Below are positions 14,488 through 22,429 of a stretch of DNA of 29,107 nt, piece after piece. The position numbers and the translations under genes were made by a program. The first letter of the stretch is position 1. Each line of letters begins with the position of its first letter. The stretch spans positions 1 through 29,107 of IMG/VR virus record IMGVR_UViG_3300043418_000026, one strand, 5' to 3'. Origin of the DNA: a virus. The notes beneath the pieces were generated by a model. That model was given only the letters and a program-made list of their open reading frames with translations. It searched no databases and was not told the DNA's origin.

Positions 14488-15093
14488 TTATTTTAGTTTA
14501 TAGTAATAACCAGCACCGTACATAACATTTCCATCAATATCGACAGAAGCTTTAATGTTATACAGCTGGTCTTTTTTGGTTTTCAATATCATTCCCGCTT
14601 CAGCACCTCTTATTCCAAGAGCATTGTTAACGAGGACACCTGCTCCAACAAATACATTCCGTGTAGGTGGTGCGTATTTAGTAATAGTTTTAGTCTCCTT
14701 AACGATTGGAATGTTGAAATTATCACGCGTTCTTCTATACTTTAGTTTGTTCTCGTTGATTGTATCTAGTACAGCAATGTATCCGTAGGTTCCGACTCTA
14801 ATTGTATCTGAATAGATAAGCTTATTCATATACAACTGAAGTAACGCCATATACTGCTCCTTTAACTTAGCGTAGTTTGTATCAGGTAACATCTCAGGCT
14901 TAGACATAACGTCTACACGAATCTCCTTGTAGATAACCTTTGTCTTCTCTACGATAGAGTCGTGCACTTGCCAAGACGTATCGTGTACAACTAAGGTATC
15001 ATTAGGACGAGCCTCGCCAGCTTGCATATGCTTAGTATAAGCATAGAAGATAGCAATGATACAACAGATAAAAAGGGCTATATTAACCTTCAT
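14488..15093 (-). CDS. Inner-membrane-anchored periplasmic protein, spanin-like candidate
   Basis: The 201 residues start with one membrane helix (about 3-19, VNIALFICCIIAIFYAYT). A periplasmic part follows with helical/charged segments (VEKTKVIYKEIRVDVMSKPEM, then KLKEQYMALLQLYMNKLIYSDTIRV). The C-terminal 60 residues are strand- and Gly-rich (NVFVGAGVLVNNALGIRGAEAGM, ending VMYGAGYYYKLK). The N-terminal TM plus long periplasmic stalk and the position between holin and endolysin fit an i-spanin-type role linking inner and outer membranes. The strand-rich end may contact the outer membrane. It resembles proteins labelled as domains of unknown function in other Bacteroidetes phages. It overlaps the holin gene by 11 bases. 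Confidence 0.65.
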   Translation of the reverse strand: MKVNIALFICCIIAIFYAYTKHMQAGEARPNDTLVVHDTSWQVHDSIVEKTKVIYKEIRVDVMSKPEMLPDTNYAKLKEQYMALLQLYMNKLIYSDTIRVGTYGYIAVLDTINENKLKYRRTRDNFNIPIVKETKTITKYAPPTRNVFVGAGVLVNNALGIRGAEAGMILKTKKDQLYNIKASVDIDGNVMYGAGYYYKLK

Positions 15094-15373
15094 CTTCTGG
15101 AAGCGGGTCTAATCCGCCAGGTAAGTTCTTTTCGCGCTCAGCATCAGTCTTACGGTTTTGAACTTTCTCATAAGATGAGATACCAAAACAACCAGCTGTT
15201 AATGCAGCGAATACTTCTAGGATGATAGGTTCAATAACGAATACCTTGCCTTCAAGACCTGTGATAACGTCTACAATACCGTAGATGAATAAAACAGCGA
15301 ATGACAAGAATCCTAGTACGGATTTTTCGTTGATATCATTGTCATCGCGGAATAATTGTGAAATAAAAGACAT
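15083..15373 (-). CDS. Holin candidate (two TM segments)
   Basis: The 96 residues have a charged N-terminus (MSFISQLFRDDNDINEKS), a first TM at about 17-38 (VLGFLSFAVLFIYGIVDVIT), a second at about 46-66 (VIEPIILEVFAALTAGCFGI), and a charged C-terminal tail rich in Lys/Glu then Pro/Asp/Gly. Length, two helices and a charged tail fit a class II-type holin that lets endolysin reach the wall. It sits between the one-TM coiled-coil protein and the spanin-like gene, in the same orientation as the endolysin. The fold is the evidence; no experiment supports pore formation. An antiholin or plain membrane anchor is the alternative. Confidence 0.7.
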   Translation of the reverse strand: MSFISQLFRDDNDINEKSVLGFLSFAVLFIYGIVDVITGLEGKVFVIEPIILEVFAALTAGCFGISSYEKVQNRKTDAEREKNLPGGLDPLPEDEG

Positions 15374-15405
15374 AATATTAGTGGTTAGTATATAAATGCT
15401 TGATG

Positions 15406-15684
15406 CTATGAGTCTAGATTTTCATCCTCATCTGTTCTGATGGCGACTACTTGGCGCATATCTACCTGAAGAGGTAGTTTGCTAGGAGGGTTGGGTACTC
15501 TAAGACCAGTCTTGTAAACTTGTCTCTCTAGGTTATCAATCCTTGTTTTATCAATATTGGATTGCACTATTAGCTGTTTAATGTCGGCTTTCATTTCGTT
15601 TACATCGTGCCAAATCATTAGAGACACAATACTTACTAACGTTGGGAATATCCAAGACTTAACTTGCTCTATAGTGTTATCCAT
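15406..15684 (-). CDS. Small membrane protein with coiled coil, lysis-associated
   Basis: The 92 residues show one TM at about 8-25 (VKSWIFPTLVSIVSLMIW), then a predicted coiled coil (about 27-58, EMKADIKQLIVQSNIDKTRI), then a Pro/charged tail ending EDENLDS. It is the first gene of the lysis unit, with a strong promoter 22 bases upstream, and lies 32 bases before the holin candidate. The TM-then-coil order is the reverse of XhlA-type hemolysin proteins but fits a holin partner or inner-membrane spanin subunit. Function is inferred from topology and context only. Confidence 0.65.
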   Translation of the reverse strand: MDNTIEQVKSWIFPTLVSIVSLMIWHDVNEMKADIKQLIVQSNIDKTRIDNLERQVYKTGLRVPNPPSKLPLQVDMRQVVAIRTDEDENLDS

Positions 15685-15705
15685 TATTTTATAAAATATC
15701 TATAA

Positions 15706-15736
15706 CAAAGATAATCGTCTTTTTGCCTAACGCAAA
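15706..15736 (-). promoter_or_regulatory. Bacteroidetes-type promoter of the lysis unit
   Basis: On the minus strand TTTG (15736-15733), a 19-base spacer and TATCTTTG (15713-15706) match the consensus exactly. The -7 box ends 22 bases before the ATG of the 92-aa membrane protein. The -33 box overlaps the last codons of the 41-aa ORF at 15727-15852. Confidence 0.8.
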
Positions 15737-15852
15737 ATCTTTTTATAGGTAAAGCGCTCTCCATCAGGATTCTTAATAATCCGATAAGATAAAAGGGCGA
15801 CTGCTGTTATGCAAATCGCCCCGTATGTGATTCCTAGTGTTACTAAGCCCAT
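15727..15852 (-). CDS. Candidate 41-aa single-TM protein
   Basis: ATG (15852-15850) overlaps the stop of the preceding 143-aa gene as TAATG, and the frame runs to TAG (15729-15727). The product has a hydrophobic helix at about 2-23 (VTLGITYGAICITAVALLSY) and a short basic tail (RIIKNPDGERFTYKKILR), like many small phage membrane proteins. The ORF also contains a strong hairpin plus T-run (15784-15821) that looks like an intrinsic terminator. So either the gene lies across a terminator, or the ORF is an accident of that element. TAATG coupling and the TM-plus-basic-tail layout favour a gene. Confidence 0.5.
   Translation of the reverse strand: MGLVTLGITYGAICITAVALLSYRIIKNPDGERFTYKKILR
15784..15821 (-). 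terminator. Intrinsic terminator after the fibre region
   Basis: On the minus strand GGGCGA (15821-15816) pairs with TCGCCC (15800-15795), and inner pairs extend the stem (GC/GC after a bulge). It is followed by TTTTATCTTAT. It would end the fibre-region transcript just before the lysis promoter. It lies inside the 41-aa ORF. Confidence 0.65.
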
Positions 15853-16283
15853 TATTCTTTGATTAAACGGAATACTAGGTCATATCGCTCGTCAGACTTA
15901 ATGTCCTTGATGTCCTTTAATGTCAGAGGAGTATATTCGAATTCTTTCTGCTCCGCATATAAAGCTTCCATCTGGTTTTTGAACTCAGTAAAGTCAGGGT
16001 GCTCTACTGTTTTTGTTTCATCAGTCCATTGGTTCACAACAAATCTTCCTTCCTCCTCTTCCTTACCATATTTCTTAACAATCTCAGATTGCAACTCATC
16101 GATTGTTTTTTTCTCTGAAGCTAATGCATCAGATAATTTTTTTAATCGATACTTTACTACAAGGTCTAATTTTTCACCAAATAATCCTTTGGCAACAACT
16201 TCTTTAGTCTCTTGATTTACTAAGCCATTTAATTCAGCTTCTAATCCGATGATTTCGGCAATAGATAATTTAATTTTTTCCAT
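15852..16283 (-). CDS. Hypothetical protein, 143 aa, helical
   Basis: The 143 residues begin MEKIKLSIAEIIGLEAELNGLVNQET and continue with a helix-rich, Lys/Glu-rich sequence (VVKYRLKKLSDALASEKKTIDELQSEIVKKYG). A more extended middle (RFVVNQWTDETKTVEHPDF) and another helical end with YTPLTLKDIKDIKSDERYDLVFRLIKE follow. There is no signal peptide or TM. Small proteins of this kind occur near tail and fibre genes of Bacteroidetes phages; a tail-assembly chaperone or virion accessory role is possible but not shown. A -7-type box lies 23 bases upstream of its ATG, and the leader carries AACCAAACA, as do three other genes here. Confidence 0.7.
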   Translation of the reverse strand: MEKIKLSIAEIIGLEAELNGLVNQETKEVVAKGLFGEKLDLVVKYRLKKLSDALASEKKTIDELQSEIVKKYGKEEEEGRFVVNQWTDETKTVEHPDFTEFKNQMEALYAEQKEFEYTPLTLKDIKDIKSDERYDLVFRLIKE

Positions 16284-16287
16284 TTCT

Positions 16288-16297
16288 GTGTTTGGTT
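16288..16297 (-). promoter_or_regulatory. Partial copy of the leader motif ACCAAACAATAA
   Basis: The minus strand reads AACCAAACAC, ending 5 bases before the ATG at 16283. It shares the AACCAAACA core with three other leaders, at the spacing a ribosome-contact site would have. Confidence 0.35.
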
Positions 16298-16305
16298 ATT
16301 TTTAA

Positions 16306-16313
16306 CAAATATA
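16306..16313 (-). promoter_or_regulatory. Candidate -7 box upstream of the 143-aa gene
   Basis: On the minus strand TATATTTG fits TAnnTTTG, and its end lies 23 bases before the ATG at 16283, as in the stronger promoters. No TTG was found 19-21 bases further upstream, so it is weak or needs help. Confidence 0.4.
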
Positions 16314-16321
16314 ATCAATAA

Positions 16322-16753
16322 TTAGCAGTCTACGATATTGTCTTCTCCAAATAAGTCTACTAGCTTAGCTTTTAAGTGGGAGTATCCGAATGAGAAGATG
16401 TCAACACCTTCTGCAGAAGATAAATCTGGTACAGAAATTGTGATTGTTTCAACACGGTCAGCTAATGCATTACCTTCAGCGTCTACGCCAGGAGTTGGAT
16501 ATGTTACCGTCTTCTCCTCTTGCTTGTTCAATTGAACGTAAATGTTGTCTCCAATCTGTTGATTGCGAGCTTGCCCCGCTAACATCCCTGGCATAGCCGT
16601 CGAGACTAGTGTTGCATCATCTTCTGATTGGAAGATTTCTACTTGGAAGTTAGCTGAACCAAACTTAGATAGTTGGTAGTTTGAGATACGCACATAAGCT
16701 TCTGATGTGATACCTTTGTCTGTCCCGATTTGGGTTGTGATTTTTAATGCCAT
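16322..16753 (-). CDS. Hypothetical protein, paralogue of the upstream 139-aa protein
   Basis: This 143-residue protein begins MALKITTQIGTDKGITSEAY and shares a clear pattern with its neighbour at 16766-17185: 'MA..I.T.IGTD.GI...AYVRIS.Y...K.G...F.V.IF...D.T' at the start, then 'DLS', and a final 'F..GY..L..KL..L.GE.NI'. The middle differs in sequence. It lacks a signal peptide or TM and is predicted beta-rich with a helical end. The tandem copies lie 12 bases apart, directly after the large fibre gene, so a fibre-attachment or small tail protein role is likely. No named family is recognised. Confidence 0.75.
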   Translation of the reverse strand: MALKITTQIGTDKGITSEAYVRISNYQLSKFGSANFQVEIFQSEDDATLVSTAMPGMLAGQARNQQIGDNIYVQLNKQEEKTVTYPTPGVDAEGNALADRVETITISVPDLSSAEGVDIFSFGYSHLKAKLVDLFGEDNIVDC

Positions 16754-16765
16754 TTTTTATTTAAG

Positions 16766-17185
16766 TTATACTGTTTCAATGTTTTCTTCTCCGTATAAGG
16801 ATGCTAGTTTTTCACCTAGCTTTTCGTAGCCTACTTCAAAGATAGTCTTTGTTTCAAATACTGACAAGTCAGATATTTTTTTAGTAAACGTCTCTTCCAT
16901 TTCAGTGTCTACACCATCCACTTGCTTAGTAATAGTCTTTGTGTATTCTATCCTATTTGTCATCTTTAAGTCAAGGGATATTCCTATTTCCTTTGACTGA
17001 AGCTTATTAGGGTGGACAGTAGGTATATATGACGTATCATATTCCGTTGCATCTTTATTCCTAAAAATGTCAACTATAAATACTACATTACCATTCTTAT
17101 TTACATCGTATCCGCTTATACGAACATATGCTCCTGTTATAATGCCTGCATCAGTGCCAATAGGGGTGTTAATTTGGAATGCCAT
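16766..17185 (-). CDS. Hypothetical protein, paralogue of the downstream 143-aa protein
   Basis: The 139 residues begin MAFQINTPIGTDAGIITGAYVR and match the next gene in N-terminal half, SDLS core and C-terminal GYEKLGEKLASLYGEENI. The middle is more Lys/Thr/Glu-rich (EYTKTITKQVDGVDTEMEET). It starts 4 bases after the stop of the S74 fibre gene. Both copies were probably produced by tandem duplication and have diverged, perhaps to attach different fibres. No enzymatic motif is present. Confidence 0.75.
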   Translation of the reverse strand: MAFQINTPIGTDAGIITGAYVRISGYDVNKNGNVVFIVDIFRNKDATEYDTSYIPTVHPNKLQSKEIGISLDLKMTNRIEYTKTITKQVDGVDTEMEETFTKKISDLSVFETKTIFEVGYEKLGEKLASLYGEENIETV

Positions 17186-17189
17186 TATT

Positions 17190-20100
17190 TTAGTTTAATA
17201 AAGTTTGTAATTGAGCCTGCAATAAGGCTATCTTATCTTCTTGTAATTTCATTTTTACATCTTGCTCCTTAATAGCTTCCGCTAGTACAGATACAATTTG
17301 TCCGTATTCAACATTATATTCATCAATTTCTTCTGCATAACGTACTGCTTCTGGCAATACCTCAATTAATTCTTGGGCAATAAATCCAACTCTTTTATTC
17401 TTTTCTTCATCAATAATATAATTGAAGTTAACTCCACGCATAGCTAGAACTTTATCTAATGCCCCAGTTATTGTAGAAATGTTTTCTTTGGCGCGTCTAT
17501 CTGACCAAGTAGTCCAACCATATTGAGCAGAACCATATTTAACACAGCGGAAACCATCTCCCGAATATGTATTATCCGTTCCTATACCCCAGCAGTTGTT
17601 GCTTCTATTGTAGAATAATTGCCAAGCCCAGTCATCGTTATTGTAGAATCCAAAGTCTCCAGAACTATTTTGCATTAAAATAACTCGATAGTTATTCATA
17701 ATAGTATATCCCCCATAACCATTTGAATTGGTTCCGTATGTAGCTATAGTTCCAAAATATGAGTTGTACCCTGCCGCTCTAATTCCTTGCCCTTGATTGT
17801 CTTGATACCAACCTGTATTTCCTCCTGATGAATACATCCAGCCACCAGAATATATTTCATCTCTAGTTCTTATTCTTCCAGATATAGCAGCTAAAAAGTT
17901 ACCATTCTCCATAACAATCATACCGTGTGTATTCAAGTTAGATGTGATGCCTCCAGCATTAGGGTGAGACCAAGCTATGCCGTATAATGAGCCAGTAGAT
18001 GTCCCGTCTGCAGGAAGTTTATATGCATCTCCCATTGCAAATACCCCTTGGTATCTTGTAGATGTGTAAACTCCAACTAAACCATATCCATAGTTTTGGT
18101 CGGTATAAATATTTGTATTTGAACGAACTGTACCTCCTGTAATTAAACCACTTCCACTTATAGTATTTGCTCCACTAATACTATAACCGTTCATCATTAT
18201 GTTTCCATAAAGCCAGTTATTTCCAGTACTGTAAATTCCAGCAGGATGATATGATGCCTCTCCAGTTCCTGCAACATTACCTATGCCTCTGTATCCGCGT
18301 GCATATGTTTGCGCTCCTTTGTTTACTACAAAGTCTGGGTCATTCCAGCTCCCAATATTTACACCATTCTGCCCATCTATGTTTATCTTACCATTAGACG
18401 GAGAATATCCATTACTCCCAAAAGCGTGAATAGTTTGATGATTATTTCCATCCTGGAAAAATCTTATACGTCCATAGCCTGAGCTATTATAATTAATTCG
18501 TATACCAGTATCAGAGCCACTATCAGCTCCAAAACTTCCAATCCCTGAAGTATATATAGTGCTACTAGATGACAAATTAACTCCTAAATTAATTTGAGTA
18601 GTTCTTCTCCAGCCTAAATAAAGTTGTCCTGTACCTCCTTGTGCTCCAGCATTAATTTCATTGGTATAAAAAGATACTCCTCCAGACGCTGCAGATTGTA
18701 ACGCACCATCTCCATTAGCAAAGTTTAAAGTACCAGTCATTGTACCACCACTTAATGGGAGTGCATAAGAACCAAGATTTCCTGTGTGTAGTATATTCCA
18801 CCAAGGAGTTGACCAATTGCCTGCATATCCGCTTCTCCAAACTAAAGTCGTGGAACCTCCGTGTGCACCTGCAATTTGCCACATAGTATCTGATGCAGCT
18901 AAATGCAATACAGGTGCATAGGTTGGATTGCCTCCACTACTATTTTCATTACGAATTACCCTTGAATATCCGCTGCTAATATTAGTTGAATCTGTTCCAA
19001 GAAATGTAGTATTTAATCCTGCAACTGTACCTCCACTTGTAATATAACCTGGACCATTTGTTAATTGATTGAGGTTGGTTAAGTTACCTTGATGCCATAC
19101 TAAATAACTACTATCTGTAGCATAGAAGTTACCATCAGTATAAACATCAATAACTCCACTAGTTGATGAAAATCCAAATCTACTATTTCCTCCTGTAAAT
19201 GCATATCCTGGATATGAGCCTCCTCCAGCCCATTGACTATCTGAAAATTGTTTTGCTGAATCTCCACTAAATAATAACGAACGAGATGAACCCGTAACAT
19301 TAATCACCCAAGTACCACTAGCTCCACCACCTGTTAATGTTGGAGAATAAGAGTTATAGTTGCCTGCGTGAATAACAGCATTCCCCTTATAAGAGAAATC
19401 ATTCATTCCTACTCTTAAAGTAACAGTAGTCCAGGCATAATCAACAACCTCAAAAAATGAAGCATTAGAACTTCCGCCTAATTGGACAGTCATAGAACCA
19501 GTGCTTCTATCAGAAGCTCTTCCTAACCAAGCCTCTCCTGAGTTAGATACAGAGTTAGGGAATCGTCCCATACTAATGTAGCTAGTGCCAGATGTTCCCA
19601 TCAAAAGCCGACCTAAAGGAATAGAAAGATTCCCATCCTGGTCTAATTGCATTTTTGTAGTTGACCAATTTGCGCTTCCGCTTTTGCTTGTGTACCAATA
19701 ATGAGAATGGTCTTCGGTAGCAGCGGTTCCAACGGTTCGCCAATGACCAGCATAATACCTAATATCGTTTCCATAAGACCTTATTACTCCTACATAATTA
19801 GATTCTATTCCAAGTTCTAAACTTGCATATGCGCCCAACCCTTGTATTTGAACTCCGACAACTGTATTTTGACCAGAGGAGCCTCCTGTTGCAGCACTAA
19901 AATTAGTTTGCCCTGTAACGGTTCCTCCTGTTAGTGGTAGCTTAGTATTATCCGTTGCCGCAACACCTGCTACCGTAATTACATTCCCAGAAGAATCAAA
20001 CGCAAGGTATCCTGCGGCGGTGCCTGAATAGGATGTTGCAGAGGTGTAAGCGGAAAATCTTACTTGTCCATTTGAAAGGATTATTTTGCCTCCATTACCG

Positions 20101-21206
20101 CCAACTTGAATGTCAAGACCCGCTCCAACACCATAATCGTACGCATCTATTTTTAATGCACTACCATTATTATAAACATATATGGCTTTATTATTATATA
20201 CGGCACCTAATCCTGATTGAGTCGCGTCAGTTGTAATAACTTTCATCCAAGATGGAATGCTGTTAATAGTGCCTGACCCTAATATAATATTTGTAGCTGC
20301 TAAACTATTACTAAACTCCGCATTCCCCGTCGAATAAATCTTAAATCTACCAACTGAGTTTGTTACATCATATACCGTAAACGTCCCATCTGTGTTAGAG
20401 ATAAAGTAGTCTGGATTATTGTCTGTATCTGTGAAGTATAAGCGAGGGTTTGTTCCTGATAGGGTTAAATCTCCTGTAAGAGTTCCACCTGTCAATTTCA
20501 ATACTAACGAATCGTCCGCAGGAGTATATCCTAGTGCAGCTGCAATAGTTTTATTCTTCCAAAGGCTAGTTGCTGATTCCCAAACAATAGTTTGGTTGTT
20601 TGCCAAAGTAGCAATTGCTACGTTATGAAGCTCGTCTAATTCATATCCATTCTGAATGCGATAAACAATAGTACCGTTAGTCGGAGATGTACGAACAACC
20701 TTGCCAACATATACCAAGTGATTTGGTGCTGAAGGCTTCACATTTGTCACGTAACCTGCGATAGTTGGATGAAGGTAGATTGTATCACCGTCGGCTAAAG
20801 TAACGTCTGTAAATGGATTTGTCGCATTGGAGCGGGTATCCAAACTATCAATTGCCCCAATGGTTACAACTTGACCATCTGCATTATTTGCAATATCAGC
20901 AAAGACTACGCCAAATGTTCCTGCAGAAGTTGCTTCTACGTTAGCCTGAGCTTTTACAAAGTTTGGACGATTACCTGTACTTCCTGAAATATAGACAACA
21001 GTACCTTTATATAAAGTAGCTCCAGTAGCATTTCTGCCAACAGTAACCATTTTATCCGCACTAACTAAAGCTCCAGGAGTAGCGTAATCAGTATCCGCAA
21101 CAGCTGCAACTAATTTTCCAGCAGAATCAGTTTTAAGTAAAGATGAGGTTACAGCCGTTTGAGCGACGTAACCTTTTACATCCGCGTTATTTAAAAACTT
21201 AGTCAT
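17190..21206 (-). CDS. Tail fibre with C-terminal S74 intramolecular chaperone
   Basis: This 1338-residue fibre has an N-terminal Ala/Thr/Val region with a beta domain (about 60-185). Repeated fibre modules follow: LTGGTLTGDLTLSG, LPLTGGTVTGQTNFS and LPLSGGTMTGTLNFA. Many Gly/Ser/Asn/Tyr-rich strands contain HAGNYN, WHQGNL and LHTGNL units. The C-terminal 104 residues or so are a classic S74 peptidase/chaperone: WSDRRAKENI, then RGVNFNY, then KRVGFIAQELIEVLPEAV, then a coil ending at the C-terminus. The Ser of SDRR and the following Lys are the expected autocleavage dyad, releasing the chaperone after trimerisation. It probably binds host receptors. It is transcribed with the 403-aa fibre gene, 3 bases upstream. 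Confidence 0.88.
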   Translation of the reverse strand: MTKFLNNADVKGYVAQTAVTSSLLKTDSAGKLVAAVADTDYATPGALVSADKMVTVGRNATGATLYKGTVVYISGSTGNRPNFVKAQANVEATSAGTFGVVFADIANNADGQVVTIGAIDSLDTRSNATNPFTDVTLADGDTIYLHPTIAGYVTNVKPSAPNHLVYVGKVVRTSPTNGTIVYRIQNGYELDELHNVAIATLANNQTIVWESATSLWKNKTIAAALGYTPADDSLVLKLTGGTLTGDLTLSGTNPRLYFTDTDNNPDYFISNTDGTFTVYDVTNSVGRFKIYSTGNAEFSNSLAATNIILGSGTINSIPSWMKVITTDATQSGLGAVYNNKAIYVYNNGSALKIDAYDYGVGAGLDIQVGGNGGKIILSNGQVRFSAYTSATSYSGTAAGYLAFDSSGNVITVAGVAATDNTKLPLTGGTVTGQTNFSAATGGSSGQNTVVGVQIQGLGAYASLELGIESNYVGVIRSYGNDIRYYAGHWRTVGTAATEDHSHYWYTSKSGSANWSTTKMQLDQDGNLSIPLGRLLMGTSGTSYISMGRFPNSVSNSGEAWLGRASDRSTGSMTVQLGGSSNASFFEVVDYAWTTVTLRVGMNDFSYKGNAVIHAGNYNSYSPTLTGGGASGTWVINVTGSSRSLLFSGDSAKQFSDSQWAGGGSYPGYAFTGGNSRFGFSSTSGVIDVYTDGNFYATDSSYLVWHQGNLTNLNQLTNGPGYITSGGTVAGLNTTFLGTDSTNISSGYSRVIRNENSSGGNPTYAPVLHLAASDTMWQIAGAHGGSTTLVWRSGYAGNWSTPWWNILHTGNLGSYALPLSGGTMTGTLNFANGDGALQSAASGGVSFYTNEINAGAQGGTGQLYLGWRRTTQINLGVNLSSSSTIYTSGIGSFGADSGSDTGIRINYNSSGYGRIRFFQDGNNHQTIHAFGSNGYSPSNGKINIDGQNGVNIGSWNDPDFVVNKGAQTYARGYRGIGNVAGTGEASYHPAGIYSTGNNWLYGNIMMNGYSISGANTISGSGLITGGTVRSNTNIYTDQNYGYGLVGVYTSTRYQGVFAMGDAYKLPADGTSTGSLYGIAWSHPNAGGITSNLNTHGMIVMENGNFLAAISGRIRTRDEIYSGGWMYSSGGNTGWYQDNQGQGIRAAGYNSYFGTIATYGTNSNGYGGYTIMNNYRVILMQNSSGDFGFYNNDDWAWQLFYNRSNNCWGIGTDNTYSGDGFRCVKYGSAQYGWTTWSDRRAKENISTITGALDKVLAMRGVNFNYIIDEEKNKRVGFIAQELIEVLPEAVRYAEEIDEYNVEYGQIVSVLAEAIKEQDVKMKLQEDKIALLQAQLQTLLN

Positions 21207-21209
21207 TTA

Positions 21210-22421
21210 TTATTTTTTTATAACTACTCTGTATGCGTTTGAAGCTGGTGCAACAGCAAATGTAACTGTAACAACCGATGTAGACGTTAATACTACATCG
21301 GTAATAACTTCCTCATATGTTGTGTTATCATAAATAACAACTACAACATCTCTTGTGCCTAATCCGTGAGTAAGTGTAAATGAAGTGTTTGTTGCATCAC
21401 CTACGTTAGCAGCATAACCACCAGTGCGGTTATCTAATAGGGTCTTTAGTTTTAAAGGAGTAACAATTGTAGCATCATCCGTACCTGTGTTAACTTCTGT
21501 CTGCGTAGCAATCTCAGCAAGACCAGTACGAGTCTCAGTAGCTGTGCGACCAGCTAATGTAGCTGGAGTAACTGCCTTAACGGTATCTGTTCCTGTGTTA
21601 ACCTCTGTACCAGTTGCTAATGTAACTAAACCTAATGTAGATGTAGTAGCTTGGTCACGGTTAACCTCAATTGAAATCCAGTTGCTAGCATAAGTAGTTG
21701 TCGATGCTGCATTTACTGTTGCGACTAAAACATCTCCAACATTAAACGCCACTCCATTAACTGTTCCAGCAACACTAACATACCAATAGTCGCCTTTTTT
21801 AGTTCCAGAAACTGGAGAAGAACCTACGGGGAATGAGCCTGCTGATGCATCCCAAGCTCCTTCTAAATTACCTAGCCCACCAATAGCTGCATCAACATAG
21901 GCTTTAATTGCTGCTGTTGAAGGAATGTTTGTGTTAGCCGAACCTGTTAAATCTGTTGCTGTAATGATATCAACCTCAGCAACGTTACCAGTTGAACCAG
22001 ACACGTTACCTAATACCTTTCCGCTTGCAATAGTCTGTAGCTTAGCAAAGGTTACTTGGTTAGCGCCAATCTTAACAGTTGTTACCGCTCCATCGGCTAA
22101 TTTACCCGTAACAATACCAAGGTCTTTAACTTGGATAGCATCTGTTGCAATCTCAATAGTAGCGTTATCAACATTGATGTCTAAAGTAACAGAACCTGTA
22201 GTTCCGCCTCCGCCTAAACCTGCACCTGCGACAACAGCAGAAATATCTCCAGAAGCATCCACCCAAGCTGTGCCATTATAGAAGTATAAGTGCGCATCAG
22301 TTGTATTAAAGTATACTTGACCCGCTACTGGAGCCGAAGGAGCTGAAGATAAGTTCTGAATCGCGACGTTTAATATCTGATTCTTGGTTAAATCTAAACT
22401 GGTTAAAAATTTCTTTGCCAT
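21210..22421 (-). CDS. Tail fibre protein with phage-fibre repeats
   Basis: The 403 residues contain, after an N-terminal segment (SAPVAGQVYFNTTDAHLYFYNGTAWVDASG, a common fibre start), a Gly-rich region and a module with FPVGSSPVSGTKKGDYWYVS. Two fibre repeats of the type GLVTLATGTEVNTGTD and AVTPATLAGR follow at about 265-335. The C-terminal 65 residues (TNTSFTLTHGLGTRDVVVVIYD, ending YRVVIKK) are a well-known fibre tip-like domain. It lies between the 411-aa and 1338-aa fibre genes, 8 and 3 bases apart. It likely takes part in adsorption. There is no enzyme motif. Confidence 0.85.
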   Translation of the reverse strand: MAKKFLTSLDLTKNQILNVAIQNLSSAPSAPVAGQVYFNTTDAHLYFYNGTAWVDASGDISAVVAGAGLGGGGTTGSVTLDINVDNATIEIATDAIQVKDLGIVTGKLADGAVTTVKIGANQVTFAKLQTIASGKVLGNVSGSTGNVAEVDIITATDLTGSANTNIPSTAAIKAYVDAAIGGLGNLEGAWDASAGSFPVGSSPVSGTKKGDYWYVSVAGTVNGVAFNVGDVLVATVNAASTTTYASNWISIEVNRDQATTSTLGLVTLATGTEVNTGTDTVKAVTPATLAGRTATETRTGLAEIATQTEVNTGTDDATIVTPLKLKTLLDNRTGGYAANVGDATNTSFTLTHGLGTRDVVVVIYDNTTYEEVITDVVLTSTSVVTVTFAVAPASNAYRVVIKK

Positions 22422-22429
22422 TGCTTATG

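Noticed and set aside
17190-21206. Diversity-generating retroelement targeting the fibre
   Set aside because: No reverse transcriptase gene is in the window, and I found no second copy of a fibre segment as a template repeat.
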